Origin: Pseudomonas viridiflava
GTDB taxonomy: Bacteria > Pseudomonadota > Gammaproteobacteria > Pseudomonadales > Pseudomonadaceae
Reading direction: 5' to 3'
Length of the DNA stretch: 35,095 bases
NCBI RefSeq assembly: GCF_900580675.1
Contig: NZ_UTBG01000177.1
Coordinates: forward strand, 1 to 35,095
In this document: piece after piece, positions 8,720-14,681 of the stretch
Position numbering within the stretch: the stretch's first letter is position 1
Layout: every line of letters begins with the position of its first letter
Made by a program: the position numbers and the translations under genes
Notes under the pieces: model-generated
Seen by the model: only the letters and a program-made list of their open reading frames with translations
Told to the model about the DNA's origin: nothing
Databases searched by the model: none

Positions 8720-9685
8720 TCACGCGGGTACCACCGTGACCCAGTAGCGCGTCCTGCGCTCGATACGCACGGGCAGGCTCTGGGTGACCAGGGCCAGCGC
8801 CGCATCGGTGTCATCCAGCAGGAAACTGCCGGTTATGCGCAGCGCCGCCACGGCCTCGCTGCACCGCAGGAAACCTGGGCGATAGCGCGAGAGCTCGGCC
8901 AGCAATTGATCCAAACGCACGCGCTCGGCGGGCAGAATGCCTCGCACCCAGGCCTGTGCCAGAAGAAGGTCGACGGGGCTCGAACGCGCAGCCCTACCGT
9001 CATTGATCATGAGTTGCCAGCCGGCCTGCAACGGCACCGGTGCAGGATGATGCCGCGCACTCACCTGCACCAGCCCCCGCAAGACCGTGACCAGCGTGCC
9101 ATGGCGATCATGCCGCACCAGCAGGTTAGCGCCATGGCTGTACAGCGCCGCGTCAGGGGTCAGCAGTTGCAGCGATGCAGATCCCGCCGGGGTATCCAGT
9201 GCCAGTTCACCCTCAACCAACTGCACGCTGTGGTGCTCTGAATTAAACTCGAGATTGACCGCGCTGGCGGTGTTCAACCACAGCGAACTGCCGTCCGCCA
9301 GGACCCAGTTCCGCCGCTCGCCAACACGGGTGCGATAACCCGCCAATGCCGAACGCAGGGGTGTGGAATCCGCTGCCTGCCAGGAAACGCCGCCGAGCAC
9401 GCCCAACGCCAGCAAACATTTGAGCACTTGGCGACGACGCTGCGGATCGGTCCCAGCCGATTGCAACACCCGACGCGCAGTCGCATCGGCTAACAGATTC
9501 GCGCCTGGCTGAAGCAACAGCGGCAAGCCACTGACCCGCTGCCACGCGTGCTCATGCTCGGCACTGGCCTGCCGCCATTGCGCCAGCGCCTGACGGTCCC
9601 CGGCATTCATCACGCCCGATTGCGAACGCACCAACCATTCGATGGCACTGTCCCGAACGCGCGAATCGATAGCCACTCCGCTCAT
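8720..9685 (-). CDS. FecR-family anti-sigma / sigma regulator
   Basis: A 321-residue single-span membrane regulator. The N-terminal DUF4880-like cytoplasmic helix region carries EWLVRSQSGVMNAGDRQALAQWRQA (residues 16-40; the usual W-hh-L-G pattern), which holds the sigma factor. A membrane segment follows at about 87-103 after a basic RRR. The periplasmic FecR domain (about 115-215) and a C-terminal secretin/STN-like segment contact the receptor. In this family, ligand-loaded receptor triggers processing of FecR and release or activation of the sigma factor. Its ATG overlaps the sigma-factor stop in ATGA (9682-9685), which signals translational coupling. Confidence 0.88.
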   Translation of the reverse strand: MSGVAIDSRVRDSAIEWLVRSQSGVMNAGDRQALAQWRQASAEHEHAWQRVSGLPLLLQPGANLLADATARRVLQSAGTDPQRRRQVLKCLLALGVLGGVSWQAADSTPLRSALAGYRTRVGERRNWVLADGSSLWLNTASAVNLEFNSEHHSVQLVEGELALDTPAGSASLQLLTPDAALYSHGANLLVRHDRHGTLVTVLRGLVQVSARHHPAPVPLQAGWQLMINDGRAARSSPVDLLLAQAWVRGILPAERVRLDQLLAELSRYRPGFLRCSEAVAALRITGSFLLDDTDAALALVTQSLPVRIERRTRYWVTVVPA

Positions 9686-10188
9686 TCGAACCGGCTCGCA
9701 TAACAGACGTTGAAGGCTTTGCCCATTGCCCGCTGCACCTGGGCCACGGTCAAGCTCAACTGCGCGGCAATCTGCGGGTAAGTCAGGCCATCTAGCTGGG
9801 ACAAAAAGAAAATCTGCCGCACCCGCGGCGATAACCCGACCAGCAGCAAATCCAGCTGCAGCAGCGTCTCGATCATCAGGTAGCGCGCCTCCGGCGAGGG
9901 CTCCACGACCATCGGCCGCGCCGCCAACTCCGCCAGGTAAGCCCGCTCAATCACGTCGCGGCGCCAACGATTGATCAGCAAACCATTGGCAATAGTCGCA
10001 AGAAATGCCATGGGCTGGCGCAGCTCGCACACGTTTTCCTTGGAGCGCAACACCCGGATAAAGGTGTCATGTGCCAAGTCTTCGGCATCAGCACTGTGCC
10101 CCAGGCGCCGATACAACCAGCCCCGAAGCCAGCCATGATGATTCGTATACAGCTTGGCGACGGGTGAGGCAAAGCCGTTGTCGTGCAT
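9682..10188 (-). CDS. ECF sigma factor, FecI/HasI-like
   Basis: A 168-residue extracytoplasmic-function sigma factor. Region 2 is seen in YTNHHGWLRGWLYRRLG...DAEDLAHDTFIRVL (about residues 14-50). Region 4 is seen in LSPRVRQIFFLSQLDGLTYPQIA...VQRAMGKAF (about 118-162). It is the first gene of the sigma/anti-sigma/receptor unit on the minus strand and should direct transcription of the receptor gene once the receptor binds its ligand. A Fur-box-like sequence lies just upstream, so iron shortage probably allows its expression. The closest model is HasI or FecI-type iron signalling; the exact substrate depends on the receptor call. Confidence 0.9.
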   Translation of the reverse strand: MHDNGFASPVAKLYTNHHGWLRGWLYRRLGHSADAEDLAHDTFIRVLRSKENVCELRQPMAFLATIANGLLINRWRRDVIERAYLAELAARPMVVEPSPEARYLMIETLLQLDLLLVGLSPRVRQIFFLSQLDGLTYPQIAAQLSLTVAQVQRAMGKAFNVCYASRFE

Positions 10189-10205
10189 ATGAGACCCGCA
10201 TAAAT

Positions 10206-10224
10206 GATAATGCTTCTCATCTTA
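10206..10224 (-). promoter_or_regulatory. Fur box upstream of the ECF sigma gene
   Basis: GATAATGCTTCTCATCTTA matches the 19-base Fur consensus (GATAATGATAATCATTATC) at most outer positions and lies 18 bases before the sigma-factor start. It predicts iron repression of the whole signalling unit. Confidence 0.6.
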
Positions 10225-10296
10225 TTGGCGGGAATATGAGTTGTATAGGGCCTGATTCGGCAACATTGTTTCAGCGCCGCCAAATCCAAGGCAAAA

Positions 10297-10322
10297 AAAA
10301 GCCTGCATCGCTGCAGGCTTTT
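10297..10322 (-). terminator. Rho-independent terminator after tRNA-Asn
   Basis: AAAAGCCTGCA and TGCAGGCTTTT form an 11-pair stem with a 4-base loop. Read on the minus strand it is followed by a U-run (the A-run at 10293-10300). It lies 8 bases beyond the tRNA 3' end. On the other strand a shorter U-run also exists. Confidence 0.85.
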
Positions 10323-10329
10323 CTCTATC

Positions 10330-10405
10330 TGGCTCCACGACCTGGACTCGAACCAGGGACCCAATGATTAACAGTCATTTGCTCTACCAACTGAGCTATC
10401 GCGGA
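10330..10405 (-). tRNA. tRNA-Asn (GTT)
   Basis: A 76-base tRNA with encoded CCA (10330-10332). Acceptor strands TCCGCGA and TCGTGGA pair with one G-U. The D-arm reads AGCTCAGTTGGTAGAGC, the anticodon loop CTGTTAATC gives anticodon GTT, and the T-arm reads GGTTCGAGTCC. It has its own promoter and terminator and stands as a single-gene unit between the sigma factor and the LysR gene. Such tRNA 3' ends are common integration sites for islands, but no repeat of the 3' end or integrase is visible here. Confidence 0.97.
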
Positions 10406-10414
10406 ATGCGCCGT

Positions 10415-10442
10415 ATGTTACTGATTGAAAAGGATAAGTCAA
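10415..10442 (-). promoter_or_regulatory. Promoter of tRNA-Asn
   Basis: Read on the minus strand, TTGACT (10437-10442) and TAACAT (10415-10420) are 16 bases apart and 9 bases before the mature tRNA 5' end at 10405. The -35 element overlaps the stop codon of the LysR gene. Confidence 0.5.
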
Positions 10443-11362
10443 GCTTTCTGTGGCGCTCCGGACGAATAATCCGGATGGCCGGCTGCGAGTGACTGTTCCT
10501 TGGCCAGATCCAGCCAGGCGCGCGCCGCCGGTGGCAGATGGGCATTGGCGCGCCAGGCCAGGGCGATGTGCCAGTCGGTATGGGGTTCGTCCAGCGGAAT
10601 CAGGGCGATGTCGGCGTGTTGATGCATGTGCGCAAGCATGCGCGGCAGGAAGGCAACGCCGAGGCCGGCAGCGACCAGGTCGACGATGAAGTCGATCTGC
10701 CCACTGCGTGCGGTCACACGCGGCGTCACGCCCTTGCGCTCGCAGGCGGCGAGGATCTTGGCGTTCAGGGCGAAGCCGGCTTCGAACAGGATAAAGGGTG
10801 AGTCAGCCAGATCGGTGAAGTCGATGTGTGTGCGCCTGGCCAAGGGGTGGCTTCTGGGCAGTACGGCCATCAGCGGCTCATTGCGTACGGGCTGGTAGTC
10901 GAAGTCTTCGTTCACCGGCAGCAGCAGTGCTGCCAGGTCGATCTCCCCCGCTTCCAGGCATTCACGCAGTTTTTTGCTGCCGTATTCGGTGAGTTCGATG
11001 TCAATGTCCGGGTAGCGGCTGCGGTAGGTCGCGAACATGGTTGCGAACAGCACGCCGCAGCCCACCGGTGGCAGGCCGATGCGCAGTTGGCCGCGCTTGA
11101 GCCCGCGCAGGTCATTTATCTCGCCCACCAGGTCGGTGTGTTCGGCGAGCAGTACCAACGCGCGGCGGTAGGCAATTTCGCCGGCGGCGGTGAGTTCGTT
11201 GCGGTGGCCAAGGCGGCTGAGCAGCGGCATGCCGAGTTCGTCCTCCAGGGTCCTGACCGCCTTGCTCACGCTGGACTGGGTCAGGGACACCGCCTCGGCC
11301 GCCTGCGAGAAACCGCCCTGGCGTACCACTTCGACAAAGACGCGCAGTGTTCTGAGGTTCAT
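10439..11362 (-). CDS. LysR family transcriptional regulator
   Basis: A 307-residue LysR protein. The N-terminal winged helix ([20 protein letters not shown]...[18 protein letters not shown], residues 1-45) is followed by a periplasmic-binding-like effector domain (about 90-295). It is divergent from lldD across a 101-base gap containing a perfect palindrome of LysR type. It probably controls lldD in response to lactate or a related 2-hydroxy acid. This differs from the GntR-type LldR usual for lldPDE operons. The effector is inferred from context only. Confidence 0.88.
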   Translation of the reverse strand: MNLRTLRVFVEVVRQGGFSQAAEAVSLTQSSVSKAVRTLEDELGMPLLSRLGHRNELTAAGEIAYRRALVLLAEHTDLVGEINDLRGLKRGQLRIGLPPVGCGVLFATMFATYRSRYPDIDIELTEYGSKKLRECLEAGEIDLAALLLPVNEDFDYQPVRNEPLMAVLPRSHPLARRTHIDFTDLADSPFILFEAGFALNAKILAACERKGVTPRVTARSGQIDFIVDLVAAGLGVAFLPRMLAHMHQHADIALIPLDEPHTDWHIALAWRANAHLPPAARAWLDLAKEQSLAAGHPDYSSGAPQKA

Positions 11363-11391
11363 CGGTATTCCCTTGGCGACTGGCTGCCAGC

Positions 11392-11410
11392 GATAAAAGT
11401 TGTTTTTATC
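11392..11410. promoter_or_regulatory. LysR-type palindromic operator
   Basis: GATAAAA-GTTGT-TTTTATC is a perfect 7-5-7 inverted repeat containing the T-N11-A signature. It lies between the divergent LysR and lldD genes, 30 bases from the LysR start and 53 bases from the lldD start. That is the expected place for an autoregulating LysR recognition site. Confidence 0.65.
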
Positions 11411-11463
11411 ATGCCAGACATTGGCTTATCTTGGGCCCACTTTGCCCTGTGGAGTCATGTTGC

Positions 11464-12606
11464 ATGATCATCTCGTCCGCCTCCGACTACCGCGCCGCCG
11501 CCAAGCGCAAGCTGCCGCGGTTTTTGTTCGACTACATCGACGGCGGCGCCTACGCCGAACACACGATGCGCGCGAACAGTTCGGACCTGGCCGAGATCAG
11601 CCTGCGCCAGCGCATCCTGCGCAATGTCGACAACCTGAGTTTGAAAACCACGGTGTTCGGGCAGGACCTGGCAATGCCGGTGATCCTCAGCCCCGTCGGC
11701 CTGACCGGCATGTACGCGCGTCGCGGTGAGGTGCAGGCGGCGAAAGCGGCGGCCAACAAAGGCATCCCCTTTTGCCTGTCGACGGTGTCGGTGTGCTCGA
11801 TTGAAGAAGTGGCGTCCCAGAGCCCGCAGTCGATCTGGTTCCAACTTTATGTGCTCAAGGACCGAGGCTTTATGCGCAATGCGCTGGAGCGAGCCCAGGC
11901 CGCCGGGGTCACTACGCTGGTGTTTACCGTGGACATGCCGACGCCGGGCGCGCGCTACCGCGATGCGCACTCGGGCATGTCCGGCCCGTTCGCCGCACAG
12001 CGGCGCATGCTGCAAGCCGTGACCAAGCCACAATGGGCTTTTGATGTAGGCCTGATGGGCCGCCCGCACGACTTGGGCAATATCTCCAAATACCTCGGCA
12101 AACCCACCCACCTGGAAGATTACATTGGCTGGCTGGCCAACAACTTCGACCCGTCGATCAGCTGGAAAGACCTGGAGTGGATCCGGGAATTCTGGAAAGG
12201 CCCGATGATCATCAAAGGCATCCTCGACCCGCAGGACGCCAAGGATGCCGTGAGTTTCGGCGCCGACGGCATCGTGGTCTCCAACCATGGCGGCCGCCAG
12301 TTGGACGGGGTGCTCTCCACCGCCAAAGCCTTGCCGCCGATTGCCGACGCGGTGGGCGATGACCTGACAGTGCTGGTGGATTCCGGCATCCGCTCCGGGC
12401 TGGACGTGGTACGGATGCTCGCCCTGGGGGCCAAGGCTTGCCTGCTGGGTCGCGCGAGCGCTTACGCGTTGGCTGCCGACGGCCAGCACGGGGTTGAAAA
12501 CCTGCTGGATATCTTCGCCAGGGAAATGCGCGTGGCCATGACGCTGACCGGTGTCACGTCAATTGACCGGATTGACCACTCCACCCTGGTGCAGCCAGCC
12601 AAATAA
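11464..12606 (+). CDS. lldD: FMN-dependent L-lactate dehydrogenase LldD
   Basis: A 380-residue alpha-hydroxy-acid dehydrogenase of the inner-membrane face that oxidises L-lactate to pyruvate and passes electrons to the quinone pool. The N-terminus [18 protein letters not shown] and blocks such as [19 protein letters not shown] and [17 protein letters not shown] read almost like E. coli LldD. The active-site residues are in place: Tyr24, Lys251, His275 and Arg278 ([10 protein letters not shown]). The ATG at 11464 is set by this alignment and by GGAG upstream; earlier in-frame starts add 11 or fewer unmatched residues. No lactate permease (lldP) or lldE partner is adjacent, so the gene is an orphan copy under its own LysR regulator. 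Confidence 0.92.
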   Translation: MIISSASDYRAAAKRKLPRFLFDYIDGGAYAEHTMRANSSDLAEISLRQRILRNVDNLSLKTTVFGQDLAMPVILSPVGLTGMYARRGEVQAAKAAANKGIPFCLSTVSVCSIEEVASQSPQSIWFQLYVLKDRGFMRNALERAQAAGVTTLVFTVDMPTPGARYRDAHSGMSGPFAAQRRMLQAVTKPQWAFDVGLMGRPHDLGNISKYLGKPTHLEDYIGWLANNFDPSISWKDLEWIREFWKGPMIIKGILDPQDAKDAVSFGADGIVVSNHGGRQLDGVLSTAKALPPIADAVGDDLTVLVDSGIRSGLDVVRMLALGAKACLLGRASAYALAADGQHGVENLLDIFAREMRVAMTLTGVTSIDRIDHSTLVQPAK

Positions 12607-12619
12607 CTGACGTCACTCT

Positions 12620-12655
12620 TCAACGACTGATTTTCCGTAGAAAAACAGTCGTTGA
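12620..12655 (+). terminator. Long hairpin after lldD
   Basis: TCAACGACTG and CAGTCGTTGA pair (10 bp). After one A-A mismatch, TTTTC/GAAAA pair again around a CGTA loop. It starts 14 bases after the lldD stop and is followed by only TTTAA. It is likely a terminator or 3' stabilising stem. Confidence 0.55.
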
Positions 12656-12754
12656 TTTAAAAGGAGTTTTATTTAGTTAAACAAAATGGCATGAATCTAG
12701 CTCTAAGCTTTCCCAAGCAGGTTAAGCGATGACAAGACGTGCGGCGGTGCCCAG

Positions 12755-12887
12755 GGGTTATAACCCTCTGTAAAGCGGTCTAAACTGTTACCAATGTTTT
12801 ACGGAACTGACGGAACAGTTAGACGCTTGGCATTCGCCACTCTCATCGAGCCTGTAAGACAGCCAAGTGCTTAGAGGCCGACCGCTT
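12755..12887 (+). promoter_or_regulatory. Structured 5' leader of the diguanylate cyclase gene
   Basis: This 281-base gap (12607-12887) holds no gene, but its last third is full of pairing segments. AAGCGGTC (12773-12780) is exactly complementary to GACCGCTT (12880-12887), which ends at the base before the ATG. Inside lie TCTAA(A)CTGTT (12779-12789) with AACAGTTAGA (12814-12823), and CTTGGC (12826-12831) with GCCAAG (12862-12867). The ribosome site TTAGAGG (12871-12877) falls between the third stem and the closing strand. GGGTTATAACCC (12755-12766) is a separate perfect palindrome, and ACGGAAC is repeated at 12801 and 12810. Together they form a possible junction enclosing the ribosome site. 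No known riboswitch consensus was recognised. Confidence 0.4.
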
Positions 12888-13814
12888 ATGAAAACACCAA
12901 CCCAGACCAACGCAATTGACTTCGACAGTGCCAAATTGCAACGCCTGGGCTTTGGTCAGCCAACGCTCCTCCCACGCCGTCCCACGACCATCACCCAACT
13001 TCGCCAGCAACTGGGCATGCAACTGCAGACCAGCCTGGAGCCGGAGCGCATCCTCGCGGTGTTCTTCCGTGAAATCCAGCGCCTGGTACCGCTGGATGCC
13101 CTGCAATATCGCCACGATGCCAGCGACCTGCGCCTGGAGTTCGGCCACCGCGGCCATCATTCGGTGAGCTACAGCCTGAGCCACGAAGGCGAGCACCTCG
13201 GTGAGCTGATCTTTCGTCGCAACCAGCGCCTTGTGGAAGAAGAACTTGGCCAGCTTGAGTCGTTGCTGTCGACCCTGCTCTACCCGATGCGCAACGCCCT
13301 GCTCTACCGCGCCGCCACCCGTAGCGCGCTGCGCGACCCGTTGACCGAGACCGGCAACCGCATTGCCATGGACCAGACCCTGCAACGCGAAATCGATATG
13401 GCACGCCGGCACCTGAACCCGTTGTCATTGCTGATGCTCGATATCGACCACTTCAAGGTCATCAACGACACCCACGGCCACGCTGCGGGCGATGACGTGC
13501 TACGCGCCGTCGCCGGGGCGATCAAGGGCCAGTTGCGTAACGTGGACATGGTGTTTCGGTTCGGCGGGGAAGAGTTTCTGATCCTGCTCTCCAACACTGG
13601 CCGGGACGCGGCAGCGATGGTCGGTGAACGCCTGCGCCGAGCGGCACAGGCCCAGGATTATTGGGCAGACGGTACACGGATCGATTTGACCGTAAGCCTG
13701 GGCTGCTCGACTTTATTGGCCGCCGAGTCTGCCGAAAGCCTGCTGCGCCGGGCGGACAACGCCTTGTACGTAGCCAAGCGCGAAGGTCGTAACCGCTTGG
13801 CAATGGCGGGGTAA
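12888..13814 (+). CDS. Diguanylate cyclase (GGEEF) with N-terminal sensor-like domain
   Basis: A 308-residue soluble protein that should make cyclic di-GMP from two GTP. The C-terminal GGDEF domain (about residues 145-308) has the active-site motif GGEEF at 226-230, the metal-binding Asp185/Asp187 region (LDIDHFK), and an intact inhibitory site RNVD at 217-220, exactly 5 residues before GGEEF. Residues 35-140 form an unassigned GAF-like domain with no membrane span. ATG 12888 was chosen over the upstream GTG at 12867 because TTAGAGG at 12871-12877 serves it. The gene converges on undA across a shared hairpin. Its leader is highly structured, suggesting post-transcriptional control. Confidence 0.88.
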   Translation: MKTPTQTNAIDFDSAKLQRLGFGQPTLLPRRPTTITQLRQQLGMQLQTSLEPERILAVFFREIQRLVPLDALQYRHDASDLRLEFGHRGHHSVSYSLSHEGEHLGELIFRRNQRLVEEELGQLESLLSTLLYPMRNALLYRAATRSALRDPLTETGNRIAMDQTLQREIDMARRHLNPLSLLMLDIDHFKVINDTHGHAAGDDVLRAVAGAIKGQLRNVDMVFRFGGEEFLILLSNTGRDAAAMVGERLRRAAQAQDYWADGTRIDLTVSLGCSTLLAAESAESLLRRADNALYVAKREGRNRLAMAG

Positions 13815-13826
13815 GCACCCCGCCAT
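13803..13826. terminator. Perfect 9-bp hairpin between convergent genes
   Basis: ATGGCGGGG and CCCCGCCAT flank a 6-base loop TAAGCA that contains the TAA stop of the diguanylate cyclase gene (13812-13814). It ends 10 bases before the undA stop on the other strand. It is GC-rich and symmetric, so it may act on both transcripts, but there is no U-run. Confidence 0.5.
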
Positions 13827-13836
13827 CACGGTTACA

Positions 13837-14637
13837 TCAGGCTTCGCTGGCAACGCGAGCCTGGCGCTCGCGCGCAACCACTGGCGCTTTTTCTTTCTCG
13901 AGGCGCATGCAGCTTTCCAGGAACAGGTACATGTAGTCGTAGCTCTTGCACACGGCCTGGCGCAGCTCTACCTGCAGTGCCTTGCTCGGGTTCATCCCGG
14001 CCAGGGTGCAGATAATTTCCAGGGCTTCCCAAGGATGCGCGTCGTCGTATTGGGCATGCATTTTCAGCCACTTCATCGCACGCTTGCGGTCTTCCTCCGG
14101 GAAAGCCGCCGCGTAGACGCCGGTGGAACACACCACAGCAGACCACTCCCCGGTCGCGCCTTCGATGGCGTAGTTGGTCGCGGCGATGGCCACGATCAGC
14201 GAATCGGCCGAGCTTGTGTGCCAGCACCAATGGCTCAATGCGTGCAGCTCCGGCGGAACGTCCTGGGCCTGCAACTCTTCCAGGCTGACGCCGTGGGCAC
14301 GCGCCCAGTGCACCCAATAGTCGGCGTGGTTGAGTTCCACGCGAATATTGCGCATCAGCCAACGCCGCGCCATATCCTCCCCAGGATGGCGGGCAAACTT
14401 GGTCTTGGTGAGATTCTGTGCCATGTACAAGGCAAACTGTTCCACCACAGGCCAGCCACCGATCAGGTAGTGACGCAGGGTCTTGGCGCTGAGCGTGTTG
14501 TCGCGCATGCGCTGGTACAGTTCGTGTTCGACAACGCGCCGCTTGCTCTCGCTACAGTCCTGGATAAGTTGCTGCGCCCAGGCGGGGTAACTCGAGGCTT
14601 CCATAAGCGGGCCGGTTCTGTTGAATGTGTCGATCAC
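13837..14637 (-). CDS. undA: UndA, medium-chain fatty acid decarboxylase making 1-undecene
   Basis: A 266-residue TenA/heme-oxygenase-fold iron oxidase, often annotated as TenA regulator. UndA of P. fluorescens converts dodecanoic acid, O2 and electrons to the volatile terminal alkene 1-undecene and CO2. With the GTG start at 14637 the metal ligands known for UndA fall exactly on their published numbers: Glu101 and His104 (VELNHADYW), Glu159 (AIEGATGEW), His194, Asp198 and His201 (MHAQYDDAH, an H-x3-D-x2-H pattern). That start also has AAGGAG 7 bases ahead. The open frame extends upstream into the neighbouring gene, but that part is unmatched. It lies 44 bases after the RbdA-like gene on the same strand and is probably co-transcribed with it. 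Assignment is by recalled sequence and ligand match. Confidence 0.88.
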   Translation of the reverse strand: MIDTFNRTGPLMEASSYPAWAQQLIQDCSESKRRVVEHELYQRMRDNTLSAKTLRHYLIGGWPVVEQFALYMAQNLTKTKFARHPGEDMARRWLMRNIRVELNHADYWVHWARAHGVSLEELQAQDVPPELHALSHWCWHTSSADSLIVAIAATNYAIEGATGEWSAVVCSTGVYAAAFPEEDRKRAMKWLKMHAQYDDAHPWEALEIICTLAGMNPSKALQVELRQAVCKSYDYMYLFLESCMRLEKEKAPVVARERQARVASEA

Positions 14638-14681
14638 TGTCGGGCTCCTTTTCAAGTGTGATTTACAGACCAGCAAATGTT

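Noticed and set aside
10330..10405. tRNA-Asn as attachment site of an integrated island
   Set aside because: No integrase and no repeat of the tRNA 3' end within the window.
12687..12702. TGGCATGAATCTAGCT resembling a sigma-54 -24/-12 promoter
   Set aside because: GG and GC spacing is right, but both boxes deviate (TGGCATG, TAGC) and no activator site is seen; too weak to list.
12607..12887. c-di-GMP riboswitch (GEMM) ahead of the cyclase
   Set aside because: The conserved GEMM core and tetraloop/receptor sequences are not present; only generic stems are visible.
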